From Candidatus Methylopumilus universalis (lineage in GTDB: Bacteria > Pseudomonadota > Gammaproteobacteria > Burkholderiales > Methylophilaceae): a DNA stretch of 64,000 bases. The stretch is from positions 930,001 to 994,000 of the forward strand of contig NZ_CP040968.1 in NCBI RefSeq assembly GCF_006365315.1. Direction: 5' to 3'. This document shows, piece after piece, positions 47,064 to 56,710 of this stretch. The notes beneath the pieces are model-generated. The model searched no databases. It worked only from the letters and a program-made list of their open reading frames with translations, and had not been told where the DNA came from. Every line of letters starts with the position of its first letter. Within the stretch, counting starts at the first letter, position 1. The translations under genes and the position numbers were made by a program.

Positions 47064-47526
47064 CACAAAAAACAATCCATTAGTTTTACTTAAAAAAAGA
47101 GCGCTGTATTACCTAGCAAAAAGAGAGTATTCACATCTCGAATTGAAATTGAAATTAAGTGAGTACGCTCATACGCTCGAATTTGATGAAGACGCACTAG
47201 ATCTTTTTATATCATCTCTAGTGTCAGATGGATGGCTGTCTAATGAGCGGTATTGTGAACAATTTATTCATGCAAAAAAAAATAAATTCGGACGATATAA
47301 GATCATTCGAGAACTTGAAGAAAAAGGAATAGAGCAGGCACTGATAGAACAGTTCATAGGCCCTCTTAAAAACCAAGAATTATTATATGCAAAACAAGTG
47401 TGGCAAAAGAAATTTAAACTCCTCCCATCTTCTAAAGAAGAATGGTCAAAACAGGCTCGCTTTTTACAAAGTCGCGGGTTTGATGTTTCGCTTATAAAAA
47501 AAATATTGAATGCCAAGGAAGAATAG
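47056..47526 (+). CDS. recX: Regulatory protein RecX, probable CTG start
   Basis: 156 residues from CTG 47056. RecX caps RecA filaments. The conserved N-terminal helix ([18 protein letters not shown], like RALRYLARREYS in other RecX) lies before the first TTG (47143), with no ATG, GTG or TTG between the upstream stop (47029) and that point. CTG 47056 overlaps the recA stop (CTGAGTAA) and has AGGAAA 10-15 bases upstream. The later TTG would remove a conserved helix. C-terminal blocks [20 protein letters not shown] and [16 protein letters not shown] support RecX. Confidence 0.8.
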   Translation: MSNTKNNPLVLLKKRALYYLAKREYSHLELKLKLSEYAHTLEFDEDALDLFISSLVSDGWLSNERYCEQFIHAKKNKFGRYKIIRELEEKGIEQALIEQFIGPLKNQELLYAKQVWQKKFKLLPSSKEEWSKQARFLQSRGFDVSLIKKILNAKEE

Positions 47527-47533
47527 CTAGCGT

Positions 47534-50188
47534 ATGTCAACTGCATCAAATCATCCATTTATTTCTAGCGAAGAAATTAGAAATACTTTCTTAGATTTTT
47601 TCAAGAACAAACAACATCAAATTGTAGCTTCAAGCTCATTAGTACCTGGAGAAGATCCTACTTTATTATTTACAAACGCAGGTATGAATCAATTCAAAGA
47701 CGTGTTCTTAGGATTTGATAAACGTACATATGCCAGAGCGACTTCAAACCAAAAGTGTGTCAGAGCGGGCGGCAAACATAACGACTTAGAAAATGTAGGC
47801 TATACCGCGAGGCATCATACTTTTTTTGAAATGCTCGGCAATTTCAGCTTTGGTGATTACTTCAAAAAAGATGCGATCCAATATGCCTGGGAACTTCTCA
47901 CGGAAATTTATAAAATCCCCAAAGAGAAACTCCTTGTAACTGTCTATAGTGAAGATGATGAAGCATACGATATCTGGGCTAAATCAATCGGCATTCATCC
48001 AGACAAAATCATTCGTATTGGTGATAACAAGGGCGCTAAGTATGCATCAGATAATTTTTGGATGATGGGTGATACGGGCCCATGTGGTCCATGTACTGAA
48101 ATTTTTTATGACCACGGAAGCCATATCCCAGGTGGTCCGCCTGGATCTAAGGATGAAGACGGCGATCGATTCATTGAAATTTGGAATATTGTTTTTATGC
48201 AATATAACCGTGATGAAAAAGGTGTCATGCATGCATTACCAAAACCTTCAGTCGATACAGGTATGGGCTTAGAGAGAATATGCGCAGTCCTTCAGGGCGT
48301 TCATGCAAACTATGAAACCGATTTATTTGTGCCGTTGATTCAATCAGCTGCAACTATTACAAAAACTTCAGACATCCATCACCCCTCATTAAAAGTATTA
48401 TCAGACCATATTCGCGCTTGCACATTTTTAATTTCAGATGGTGTGATTCCCGGTAACGAGGGTCGTGGCTACGTTCTAAGAAGAATTATCCGTAGAGCTA
48501 TAAGACACGGCTACAAACTAGGTTGCAGACAGCCTTTCTTTCATAAATTAGTTGATGATGTGGTCCGCATGTTAGGTAAAGCATATCCTGATATCGAAAA
48601 AAATAAAAAAAATATTTCGTTGTCTCTCAAGCAAGAAGAAGAACGATTCTTTGAAACGATTGAAAATGGCATGAATATATTAGAAGAATCTATTCAAACG
48701 CTTGTTAAAAAAAATCAAAAAACTTTTGATGGTCAAATTGCTTTTAAGCTTCACGATACTTTTGGATTCCCTCTCGATCTAACCGCCGACATTTGTCGAG
48801 AGAAAAATATCTCCATCGATCAAAAAGGTTTTGATCAAGCGATGGAAGCCCAAAAGTCTTTGGCTCGATCTTCTAATAAATTCAAAATGAAGATAGATGT
48901 TGACTATAACGGTGACGCTACAAAATTTACTGGTTACGAAGCGATAGAGTGCAAGGCAAAAGTATTGGCTTTATTTAAAGATGATGAATCTAAGACAGAG
49001 CTTCTTAAAGGTGAATCTGGCATTGTCATACTTGATACCACACCCTTCTATGCAGAATCCGGTGGCCAAGTTGGCGATAAAGGTTTTATTAAAACCTCGA
49101 GTAGCTCTTTTAAAGTTGAAGGCACACTAAAAATTAAAGCCAAAATTTTTGTGCATTATGGTCTAGTTGAAACAAACAGCTTAAAAGTTTCTGATGAAGT
49201 CATAGCATCCGTTGAGAATGATTCAAGAAAAAATATTATGCGAAATCACTCAGCGACTCATTTGTTGCATAAAGGGCTTAAGAACACATTGGGCTCACAT
49301 GTAGAACAAAAAGGTTCGCTTGTTGATGAATCGAAAACACGTTTTGACTTTTTACACCCCAAGGCTTTAACTTCTGATGAAATTAAATCTGTTGAGATGT
49401 TTGTGAACCAAGAAATACTAAACAATACAGATACGGAAGCCAAAACCATGCATCTCGATGATGCTAAAAAAAGTGGTGCCATGATGCTTTTTGGTGAAAA
49501 GTATGCTGACGAAGTCAGGGTGCTTAGTATTGGATCAAGTAAAGAACTTTGCGGCGGCACCCATGTAAAAAGAACTGGGGATATTGGTGCTTTCAAAATT
49601 ATCTCTGAGACAGGTATTTCCTCTGGCATTCGACGCATTGAAGCGACTACAGGATTTAATGTGATTCATTATATGAATGAATATGTTTCAATCATTGATC
49701 GTTTAGCACACGATCTAAAAGTCCCCTCCTCCGAACTTCTCGGCAAAATTGATCAAATCCAAGATCTGATGAAAGAGCAAGAAAAAAGTATTCAACAACT
49801 CAAATCAAAAATTGCTTCTTCTGAAAGCGGTAACTTATCTAAAAAAGCTATCTCTGTAGGTGAAGTTAAAGTTGTGATGGAAAAACTAGGCGCTTCCGAT
49901 GCACAAGCATTAAGAGAGACCATTGATAAACTTAAATCAGAACTCAAAAGTGCAGTTATAATTTTAAGTGGCGTTGATGAGGGCAAAGTAACCCTTGCAG
50001 TTGGCGTGACTCAGGATCTTGTGAACAAAATAAAAGCAGGCGAAATTGCAAGTGAGCTAGCCATTGCAATTGGTGGTAAAGGTGGCGGTAAGCCTGATCT
50101 TGCAATGGCTGGCGGATCAAAACCAGAACTGCTTGATCAAGCCTTTAATGATTGCTTAATTAAAATAAAGAAAATAATACTTATCTAA
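47534..50188 (+). CDS. alaS: Alanyl-tRNA synthetase
   Basis: 884 residues. Class II catalytic core (RARTSNQKC-like [36 protein letters not shown]), editing domain zinc ligands [13 protein letters not shown] and [10 protein letters not shown], and a C-terminal oligomerisation/C-Ala domain ending in [15 protein letters not shown]. Length normal. lysC starts 6 bases later. Confidence 0.98.
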   Translation: MSTASNHPFISSEEIRNTFLDFFKNKQHQIVASSSLVPGEDPTLLFTNAGMNQFKDVFLGFDKRTYARATSNQKCVRAGGKHNDLENVGYTARHHTFFEMLGNFSFGDYFKKDAIQYAWELLTEIYKIPKEKLLVTVYSEDDEAYDIWAKSIGIHPDKIIRIGDNKGAKYASDNFWMMGDTGPCGPCTEIFYDHGSHIPGGPPGSKDEDGDRFIEIWNIVFMQYNRDEKGVMHALPKPSVDTGMGLERICAVLQGVHANYETDLFVPLIQSAATITKTSDIHHPSLKVLSDHIRACTFLISDGVIPGNEGRGYVLRRIIRRAIRHGYKLGCRQPFFHKLVDDVVRMLGKAYPDIEKNKKNISLSLKQEEERFFETIENGMNILEESIQTLVKKNQKTFDGQIAFKLHDTFGFPLDLTADICREKNISIDQKGFDQAMEAQKSLARSSNKFKMKIDVDYNGDATKFTGYEAIECKAKVLALFKDDESKTELLKGESGIVILDTTPFYAESGGQVGDKGFIKTSSSSFKVEGTLKIKAKIFVHYGLVETNSLKVSDEVIASVENDSRKNIMRNHSATHLLHKGLKNTLGSHVEQKGSLVDESKTRFDFLHPKALTSDEIKSVEMFVNQEILNNTDTEAKTMHLDDAKKSGAMMLFGEKYADEVRVLSIGSSKELCGGTHVKRTGDIGAFKIISETGISSGIRRIEATTGFNVIHYMNEYVSIIDRLAHDLKVPSSELLGKIDQIQDLMKEQEKSIQQLKSKIASSESGNLSKKAISVGEVKVVMEKLGASDAQALRETIDKLKSELKSAVIILSGVDEGKVTLAVGVTQDLVNKIKAGEIASELAIAIGGKGGGKPDLAMAGGSKPELLDQAFNDCLIKIKKIILI

Positions 50189-50194
50189 ATATCT

Positions 50195-51418
50195 ATGAGT
50201 TTAATTGTACAAAAATATGGTGGCACATCAGTTGGAACGCCAGAAAGAATTCGGGCTGTTGCAAGACGTGTCGCTCGATATAAATCGCTCGGACATCAAA
50301 TCGTTGTCGTGGTATCTGCCATGTCTGGTGAAACGAATCGACTCATTGGCCTTGCTAAAGAAATTATGGCAGAACCTGATCCACGTGAGTTGGATGTCAT
50401 GGTGTCTACAGGCGAGCAGGTCACTATTGGTATGACAACACTTGCTTTAATAGATCTTGGCATTAAAGCTAAAAGCTATACCGGTTCTCAAGTAAAAATT
50501 CTGACTGATGACGCTCATACGAAAGCTAGAATTTTGAAAATTGACCATCACAATATTCAAGAAGATTTAGATCAGGGTTATGTTGTGGTTGTTGCTGGAT
50601 TCCAAGGTGTGGATGAACAAGGTAACATCACCACCCTCGGGCGCGGCGGTTCGGATACAACGGGTGTTGCGCTAGCCGCAGCTCTTAAAGCGGATGAATG
50701 CCAAATTTATACCGATGTGGATGGTATTTATACAACCGATCCTAGAGTTGTGCCTGAAGCTAAGAAATTAGATTCAATTACTTTTGAAGAGATGTTAGAA
50801 ATGGCAAGTCTAGGATCAAAAGTACTTCAAATTAGATCAGTCGAATTTGCAGGTAAATACAAAGTTAAATTAAGAGTGTTATCAAGCTTTGAAGAAGAAG
50901 GTGACGGCACTTTAATTACATTTGAGGAAAAAAATAATATGGAAGATCCCATTATTTCAGGTATTGCTTTTAATCGCGATGAAGCCAAGGTAAGTATTCT
51001 TGGTGTGCCAGATAAGCCAGGTATTGCTTATCAAATATTAGGCCCTATTGCAGATGCCAATATCGATGTCGATATGATTATTCAAAATGTAGGCGCTGTT
51101 GGAACAACTGACTTTACATTTACAGTAAATAGAATTGATTTAAGCAAAGCCTTGGGTATTCTTAATGAAAAAGTTAAGGGTCACGTGGGCGCTAGAGAAG
51201 TAAATGGAAACGATAAAATTGCAAAGGTATCTATTGTAGGTGTTGGTATGCGCTCACACGTAGGTGTTGCAAGCCAAATGTTTAGAACATTGTCCGAAGA
51301 GGGCATTAATATCGACATGATCTCAACAAGCGAAATTAAAATTTCAGTGCTTATTGACGAGAAATATCTAGAGCTTGCAGTAAGGGCCCTTCACAAAGCA
51401 TTTGGACTTGACGCATAA
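50195..51418 (+). CDS. lysC: Aspartate kinase
   Basis: 407 residues. First enzyme of the Lys/Met/Thr family; catalytic N-terminal (VQKYGGTSVGTPERI, VVVSAMSGETNRLI, GRGGSDTTGVALAAAL) plus two ACT domains for feedback control (SILGVPDKPGIAYQIL, VGVGMRSHVGVASQMF). The betaproteobacterial alaS-lysC-tRNA-Ser order is present. Confidence 0.97.
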   Translation: MSLIVQKYGGTSVGTPERIRAVARRVARYKSLGHQIVVVVSAMSGETNRLIGLAKEIMAEPDPRELDVMVSTGEQVTIGMTTLALIDLGIKAKSYTGSQVKILTDDAHTKARILKIDHHNIQEDLDQGYVVVVAGFQGVDEQGNITTLGRGGSDTTGVALAAALKADECQIYTDVDGIYTTDPRVVPEAKKLDSITFEEMLEMASLGSKVLQIRSVEFAGKYKVKLRVLSSFEEEGDGTLITFEEKNNMEDPIISGIAFNRDEAKVSILGVPDKPGIAYQILGPIADANIDVDMIIQNVGAVGTTDFTFTVNRIDLSKALGILNEKVKGHVGAREVNGNDKIAKVSIVGVGMRSHVGVASQMFRTLSEEGINIDMISTSEIKISVLIDEKYLELAVRALHKAFGLDA

Positions 51419-51428
51419 GTCCTAGAAA

Positions 51429-51457
51429 TTGATTTTTAAAGCAATTTAGCGTATCGT
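51429..51457 (+). promoter_or_regulatory. Possible promoter of the tRNA-Ser/Arg cluster
   Basis: TTGATT (51429-51434), 17 bases, TATCGT (51452-51457), ending 10 bases before tRNA-Ser. The -35 fits well and the -10 is imperfect. Confidence 0.4.
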
Positions 51458-51467
51458 TCGCGCTTCT

Positions 51468-51561
51468 GGAGAGCTGGCCGAGTGGTCGAAGGCACTTCCC
51501 TGCTAAGGAAGCATACGGGCTTAAACCTGTATCGAGGGTTCGAATCCCTCGCTCTCCGCCA
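51468..51561 (+). tRNA. tRNA-Ser (anticodon GCT)
   Basis: 94 bases with the long variable arm of tRNA-Ser. GGAGAGC pairs with GCTCTCC, then G and encoded CCA. The anticodon loop CTGCTAA reads AGC/AGU serine codons. Confidence 0.97.
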
Positions 51562-51580
51562 TTATTCAATATCATTAAGT

Positions 51581-51586
51581 TATAAT
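51581..51586 (+). promoter_or_regulatory. -10 element before the first tRNA-Arg
   Basis: Perfect TATAAT 8 bases before the tRNA, without a good -35 (GCCATT at 17 bases). The cluster may also be read from the tRNA-Ser promoter. Confidence 0.35.
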
Positions 51587-51594
51587 GTCACCAC

Positions 51595-51671
51595 GCGCCC
51601 GTAGCTCAGCTGGATAGAGTACTTGGCTACGAACCAAGGGGTCAGGAGTTCGAATCTCTTCGGGCGCGCCA
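51595..51671 (+). tRNA. tRNA-Arg (anticodon ACG)
   Basis: 77 bases, GCGCCCG/CGGGCGC acceptor, discriminator G, encoded CCA. The D-loop holds A20, an arginine identity element. The anticodon ACG would be edited to ICG to read CGU, CGC and CGA. Its sequence is identical to the next tRNA except at anticodon position 34. Confidence 0.97.
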
Positions 51672-51698
51672 CTTTTATTTATCACTTTTACTATTTAT

Positions 51699-51775
51699 GC
51701 GCCCGTAGCTCAGCTGGATAGAGTACTTGGCTTCGAACCAAGGGGTCAGGAGTTCGAATCTCTTCGGGCGCGCCA
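51699..51775 (+). tRNA. tRNA-Arg (anticodon TCG)
   Basis: 77 bases, a copy of the preceding tRNA-Arg with one substitution: the first anticodon base is T instead of A, giving TCG (loop at about 51732-51738). It would read CGA and CGG, perhaps all CGN. TCG is a rare arginine anticodon in Proteobacteria, where CCG is usual. The two genes are 27 bases apart. Confidence 0.96.
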
Positions 51776-51882
51776 ATTAAATATAGGAATATTTATACTA
51801 ATAAATTAGCTATATAATTGAAAATCTAAAAAAGTGCATTTGGCTCAAAAAAAATCCCAATAGAATCTAAAAATCTATCGAA

Positions 51883-52686
51883 ATGCAGAAATTAAAAGTT
51901 AGTTTAATTATTACAACCTATAATTGGCCAGAAGCGCTATTTCTTGTTTTAAAGTCTGTTAAAAACCAATTTATACTCCCAGACGAAATCATAGTCGCAG
52001 ATGATGGGAGCTCCAAAGAAACGGCAAATGTTATTAAAGAATTTTCAAATAAATTTAAATTGAAAATAATCCATTCTTGGCAAGAAGATAAAGGATTTAG
52101 AGCAGCTATGTCTAGAAATAAAGCTATTGCTAAAGCCAAGAATGAATACATCATTATGATCGATGGCGATATGATCCTTCATCCAAATTTTATAAAAGAT
52201 CACGTTTGCTTCGCAAGACATAACTCTTACGTTCAAGGTATGAGAGCAAAATTATCCGAAAAAAAATCAAATGACATTATGAAAACAAAAGATATTTATT
52301 TTGAAAATTTTGATAAAGGCCTGAAGAGTAAAAGATATAGTATTAGCAATAAATTTCTCTCATTTATATTTTCTGGCACTTGCTATTTTCATAAATTAAA
52401 CATGCTTCAAACTTGTAATATGGCTTTTTATAGAAATGACGCCCTTAAGATTAATGGATTCAATGAAGATTTCACTGGCTGGGGTAGAGAAGATTCTGAA
52501 TTTGGTGCACGCATGCTTCATGCACAAATTATTAGAAGAGATCTAAGATATGCTGCCGTGGCATACCATATTCACCATGAAGGAAATTCAAGAAAAATGT
52601 TAAATAAAAATCATGCAATTTATTTGAATACTTTACAAAAAAAATTAATTCGCTGCAAAAATGGTATTGATAAATACCTAAATTAA
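51883..52686 (+). CDS. Family 2 glycosyltransferase
   Basis: A 267-residue GT-A enzyme: VSLIITTYNWPEALFLVLKS, VADDGSSKET, a metal-binding DGDM in IIMIDGDMILH, and a C-terminal galactosyltransferase-like GWGREDSEFGARML block. It resembles chondroitin- or capsule-type transferases. Strongly AT-rich. galE starts immediately after its stop, so sugar supply and transfer are coupled, probably for a surface polysaccharide or LPS. Confidence 0.9.
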   Translation: MQKLKVSLIITTYNWPEALFLVLKSVKNQFILPDEIIVADDGSSKETANVIKEFSNKFKLKIIHSWQEDKGFRAAMSRNKAIAKAKNEYIIMIDGDMILHPNFIKDHVCFARHNSYVQGMRAKLSEKKSNDIMKTKDIYFENFDKGLKSKRYSISNKFLSFIFSGTCYFHKLNMLQTCNMAFYRNDALKINGFNEDFTGWGREDSEFGARMLHAQIIRRDLRYAAVAYHIHHEGNSRKMLNKNHAIYLNTLQKKLIRCKNGIDKYLN

Positions 52687-53649
52687 ATGAAAAAAATATT
52701 AATTACTGGTGGCGCTGGCTATATAGGATCGCATACCTGCAAGCTTATTGCAAAAGCTGGCTATGAGCCTATATGCTTTGATAATTTATCAACTGGATAT
52801 AAAGAGTTCGTAAAGTGGGGTCCATTTATTTTAGGAGATCTAAAAAACACCACTTTACTAAAGGAAACTTTTAAAAGATTTAAACCTAATGCGGTTATTC
52901 ATTTTGCTGGCAGCTCCCTTGTTGGCGAGTCAGTTATCAATCCGCTTAAATACTTCGACAACAACGTAGGTAGCACCTTATCACTTTTGAATGCTATGAA
53001 GGATTTAAGCGTTAAAAATATTATTTTTTCTAGCACTTGCGCAACTTATGGAGCGGACAGCTTGGCACCGATAGACGAGTCTTTTCCACAAATTCCAATT
53101 AACCCTTATGGTATGAGTAAATTAATGATTGAAAGAATTCTAAAAAATCTTTCAGATACAAAAGAAATTTCACATATTTCTCTTCGTTACTTTAACGCAG
53201 CTGGAGCAGATAAAGATAGTGAAATTGGAGAGAGTCATAATCCTGAAACACACCTTATACCTTTAGCAATAAATTCTGCGCTCGGAGGTAAAGTGTTAAA
53301 AGTTTTTGGAAATGATTTTCCAACAAAAGATGGAACAGCAATTAGAGATTATATTCACGTAGAAGATTTAGCCTCCGCGCATATAAAAGCACTTGAATGT
53401 ATTATCGATAGCGGTAAATCTGATTTTATTAATCTTGGAACTGGCAAGGGCCATTCAATTAAGGAGATTATATTGGGATTAAAAGATTTAGGCTTAAATC
53501 CCCATACAATTGACTCTCCAAGACGAGAAGGAGATCCAGCAGTTCTTGTAGCGAACGCAACCAAAGCAAAGCAAATTTTAAATTGGGAGCCTAGTTACAA
53601 CATAAAAGAAATATTAGCGTCTGCCAAAGCTTGGCATTCTAGGAGTTAA
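52687..53649 (+). CDS. galE: UDP-glucose 4-epimerase
   Basis: 320 residues of the extended SDR family. NAD motif GGAGYIGSHTCK, the catalytic Ser in SSTCATYG and Tyr/Lys in NPYGMSKLM, and the substrate block LRYFNAAGAD. It interconverts UDP-Glc and UDP-Gal and probably supplies the adjacent glycosyltransferase. No gap from the upstream stop. Lies between tRNA-Arg and tRNA-Lys. Confidence 0.93.
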   Translation: MKKILITGGAGYIGSHTCKLIAKAGYEPICFDNLSTGYKEFVKWGPFILGDLKNTTLLKETFKRFKPNAVIHFAGSSLVGESVINPLKYFDNNVGSTLSLLNAMKDLSVKNIIFSSTCATYGADSLAPIDESFPQIPINPYGMSKLMIERILKNLSDTKEISHISLRYFNAAGADKDSEIGESHNPETHLIPLAINSALGGKVLKVFGNDFPTKDGTAIRDYIHVEDLASAHIKALECIIDSGKSDFINLGTGKGHSIKEIILGLKDLGLNPHTIDSPRREGDPAVLVANATKAKQILNWEPSYNIKEILASAKAWHSRS

Positions 53650-53660
53650 CTTAAATAAGA

Positions 53661-53736
53661 TGGTGGGTCGGGCGGGATTCGAACCCACGACCAACGGATT
53701 AAAAGTCCGCTGCTCTACCGACTGAGCTACCGACCC
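53661..53736 (-). tRNA. tRNA-Lys (anticodon TTT)
   Basis: 76 bases on the minus strand. Acceptor GGGTCGG/CCGACCC, discriminator A and encoded CCA; anticodon loop CTTTTAA. It has its own promoter upstream and faces galE 11 bases away. Confidence 0.96.
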
Positions 53737-53755
53737 AGAAGAAACAAAACACGTG

Positions 53756-53784
53756 ATTATCCTTTATTGAGCCTAAATGGTCAA
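53756..53784 (-). promoter_or_regulatory. Promoter of tRNA-Lys
   Basis: Minus strand: TTGACC (53784-53779), 17 bases, GATAAT (53761-53756). It lies in the gap between the ffh stop and the tRNA. Confidence 0.7.
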
Positions 53785-53801
53785 CAATGGTTCATGGAAG
53801 A

Positions 53802-55157
53802 TTAAGGTCTGAGGCCAGGTATTTTGCCAGCCATACCGCGCATCAGCTTACCCAAGCCGCCTTTTGAGAACATTTTCATCATCTTTTGCATCTCTTCAAA
53901 CTGATTGAGGACTCGATTCACATCTTGGACTTGCACACCAGATCCCAAAGCAATTCTTTTCTTTCTTGTAGCTTTAATCAATTCCGGCTTTCTTCTTTCA
54001 AGAGGCGTCATTGAGCTAATAATGGCTTCTATTTGACGAAGAGATTTGTCGCCATCTTCAGGATTAATTTTAGATGCAGCGCTCGTAAATTGAGCGGGCA
54101 TCTTATCCATTAATGCGCCTACGCCACCCATTTTTTTCATTTGTCCTATTTGATTTTTGAAATCTTCTAAATCGAAATTTTTCCCTGATTTAACTTTTTC
54201 TGCTAACTTCTCAGCTTCTTTAACATCTAATGTCTTCTGTGCATCTTCGACAAGACTTACAATGTCACCCATGCCAAGAATTCTTGATGCCATTCTTTCG
54301 GGGTGAAAAGGCTCAAGGCCATTAATTTTTTCGCTTGTCCCAATATATTTGATTGGCTTGCCAGTAACTTGACGCACAGATAAGGCTGCACCACCGCGTG
54401 TATCACTATCTAACTTCGTTAAAATTACACCTGTTAAAGGAAGTGCGTCACCAAAAGCTTTTGCAGTATTCACTGCATCCTGTCCCTGCATGGCATCGAC
54501 CACAAATAAAGTTTCTATTGGATTTAATTTTTTATGCAGCGCTTTGATTTCATCCATCATTTCAACATCAATGCCTAAGCGCCCTGCTGTGTCAAAAATC
54601 ACTACATCAAAGAAATGTTTTTTTGCGTAATCGATCGTCTCTGATGCAATCTTTAGTGGTTTCTGGGAGGGGTTTGAATCAAAACATTCAATATTTAAGC
54701 TTTTGGCAAGTGTTTTAAGTTGATCTATCGCTGCAGGACGATACACGTCAGCACTTGCAAGCAATACCTTTTTCTTTTTTTCGATAAGAAGCTTAGCAAG
54801 CTTGGCAGAAGTGGTTGTTTTGCCAGAACCCTGAAGACCTGCCATTAAAATAATAGCTGGGGGAGCAACATTTAGATCCAAGGAAACATTTTGATCGCCC
54901 ATAAGGATCGTGAGTTCATCTTGGACAATTTTAATAATTGCTTGTCCTGGAGATAGGCTTTGCAATACTTCAACACCGAGGGCTTTTGTTTTAACGCGAT
55001 CGATAAAATCTTTTACGACAGCCAAAGCAACGTCTGCTTCAATTAAAGCGATTCTAACTTCGCGCATCGCATCACTGATATTCTGCTCAGTAAATCTGGC
55101 TTGCCCGCGAATTGTTTTAATGACACTTTGTAGTCGGTCGGTTAGATTTTCTAACAT
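53802..55157 (-). CDS. ffh: Signal recognition particle protein Ffh
   Basis: 451 residues: N domain, G domain (GLQGSGKTTTSAKLA, DTAGRLGIDVEM, TKLDSDTRGG) and the Met-rich M domain that binds 4.5S RNA and signal peptides (MQKMMKMFSKGG near the C-terminus). Co-translational membrane targeting. I found no 4.5S RNA gene in the window. Divergent from the YpjD-like gene, a conserved pairing. Confidence 0.97.
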   Translation of the reverse strand: MLENLTDRLQSVIKTIRGQARFTEQNISDAMREVRIALIEADVALAVVKDFIDRVKTKALGVEVLQSLSPGQAIIKIVQDELTILMGDQNVSLDLNVAPPAIILMAGLQGSGKTTTSAKLAKLLIEKKKKVLLASADVYRPAAIDQLKTLAKSLNIECFDSNPSQKPLKIASETIDYAKKHFFDVVIFDTAGRLGIDVEMMDEIKALHKKLNPIETLFVVDAMQGQDAVNTAKAFGDALPLTGVILTKLDSDTRGGAALSVRQVTGKPIKYIGTSEKINGLEPFHPERMASRILGMGDIVSLVEDAQKTLDVKEAEKLAEKVKSGKNFDLEDFKNQIGQMKKMGGVGALMDKMPAQFTSAASKINPEDGDKSLRQIEAIISSMTPLERRKPELIKATRKKRIALGSGVQVQDVNRVLNQFEEMQKMMKMFSKGGLGKLMRGMAGKIPGLRP

Positions 55158-55196
55158 GTGTTGATCCTGTTTTAAGTTAACTCTTCTTTATGTACA

Positions 55197-55205
55197 TGGT
55201 ATATT
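55197..55205 (+). promoter_or_regulatory. Extended -10 before the YpjD-like gene
   Basis: TGGTATATT (TGn plus TATATT), 27 bases before the ATG. The -35 is poor, as expected for an extended -10 promoter. Confidence 0.4.
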
Positions 55206-55231
55206 AAACTTTTAATTACGAATTAAAAATT

Positions 55232-56035
55232 ATGGAAATTTGGCTACCTATTTTAATTGCTTGTGCGTGTTATCTCACGCCAAGTTTCTTACTATTTAAA
55301 AAACAAACGCCGGATAAAAAGCTTACTAATTTTAATGCGCTATTAATTGGTATTGGCTTATTAGCTCATTTTACAATTCTTAAAGCGAGTATTTCTTTTA
55401 ATCCAATCAATCTAGGGTTTTCTAACGCCCTTATTGCAACCTCATTCTTTAGTATTTTGATTTTTTGGTTACTTAATTTTAATAAAAATTTTAATTATCT
55501 GCAGCCGTTTTTGCTTGTCCCATCAGCTTTTTTACTGATCATACATCCTTTATTTTTATCAAATCACTTTCTAACAACTGATTTATCACCATTATTTATT
55601 ACACATATCGCGATCGCTTTATTGGCATATAGCCTATTTACATTTTCAGCTTATTTAGCCATATTCATTTTAATTTTCGAAAAAAAATTGCATCAAAAAA
55701 AGAAAATAGACATGCTCTTAAGTGGCTCCCAGCCATTAATTGAAATGGAAAATTTCCTTTTTAATATTAATAAAATTGGGTTTCTTTTATTGACCATAAC
55801 ACTTATAAGCGGAATTCTATTTTCGGAGCAAGTTTTTGGGACGCCACTTCAGTTTAACCACAAAACAGTTTTCTCAATATTAGCTTGGCTTATTTATGGA
55901 CTTCTTTTGGCAGGTAAAAAGCTTTATGGATGGCGTGGAAGAAATTCTATCTACATTTCGCTAACAGCTTTTTTATTTCTTTTATTGTCTTATCTTGGAA
56001 GTAAATTCGTTTTAGAAATTATCCTTCATAGATAG
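55232..56035 (+). CDS. YpjD-like inner-membrane protein (CcsA/cytochrome c assembly fold)
   Basis: 267 residues with about eight membrane segments, related to the heme-handling CcsA/CcmF membrane domain but lacking a clear tryptophan-rich heme motif. The pairing opposite ffh is typical of YpjD. Role unknown; a link to heme or cytochrome c maturation is inferred from fold only. Confidence 0.8.
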   Translation: MEIWLPILIACACYLTPSFLLFKKQTPDKKLTNFNALLIGIGLLAHFTILKASISFNPINLGFSNALIATSFFSILIFWLLNFNKNFNYLQPFLLVPSAFLLIIHPLFLSNHFLTTDLSPLFITHIAIALLAYSLFTFSAYLAIFILIFEKKLHQKKKIDMLLSGSQPLIEMENFLFNINKIGFLLLTITLISGILFSEQVFGTPLQFNHKTVFSILAWLIYGLLLAGKKLYGWRGRNSIYISLTAFLFLLLSYLGSKFVLEIILHR

Positions 56036-56039
56036 CGAA

Positions 56040-56702
56040 TCATCTCAATGAAATTTGAGGCCAGCCCTTAGATTTCGCATATACACTTAAAACATCATCT
56101 GAATCAACAGCCACAGGGTGTGTAACTTTTTGCATGAGCGGTAAGTCATTATGAGAGTCGCTATAGAAGTATGACTTTTCAAAGCTAGCTAATGATAAAT
56201 TTTTGTTTTTAAGCCAGGCTTCTAGACGAGTCACCTTCCCTTCTTTAAAAGAAGGAAGCCCCGAGACTTTACCAGTAAATTCACCTTCTTTTTCTTCGGG
56301 ATCAGTGCCTATCAAATTTTCAATGCCAAATAATTCAGCGATAGGTTTTGTAATAAAGCTGTTAGTGGCTGTAATAACAATGATCAGGTCACCCTCGTCC
56401 TGATGTCTTTTGACAAGTGCACGGGCCTTTTCAGTGATCATAGGTTTAATCACCTCTTCAACATATTTTTTTAGAAGTTGGTTAAGAACTGTCCTAGGAT
56501 TCCTCGCAAGCGGCTTAAATTGAAACTCAACGAATGCGTATATATCTAGTGTGCCAGCTCTATAATCTGCGTAGAATTTCTCATTTTTTTCAGCATGAAT
56601 CGCGCCATCAAGATAGCCTTCTTGAATAAGAAATCGACTCCAGTTGTAATCACTGTCTCCAGCTAAAATCGTATTGTCTAAATCGAAGAGTGCTAGATTC
56701 AA
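56040..56702 (-). CDS. HAD-IB family phosphatase (SerB-like)
   Basis: 220 residues. Motif I LFDLDNTILAGDSD, motif II VITATNS, and motif IV YFYSDSHNDLPLM define the HAD-IB subfamily with phosphoserine phosphatase and related enzymes. The start is TTG. It follows leuA by 8 bases on the minus strand, so it may be co-transcribed with pssA-leuA. Substrate unresolved. Confidence 0.87.
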   Translation of the reverse strand: MNLALFDLDNTILAGDSDYNWSRFLIQEGYLDGAIHAEKNEKFYADYRAGTLDIYAFVEFQFKPLARNPRTVLNQLLKKYVEEVIKPMITEKARALVKRHQDEGDLIIVITATNSFITKPIAELFGIENLIGTDPEEKEGEFTGKVSGLPSFKEGKVTRLEAWLKNKNLSLASFEKSYFYSDSHNDLPLMQKVTHPVAVDSDDVLSVYAKSKGWPQISLR

Positions 56703-56710
56703 ATTAACCT

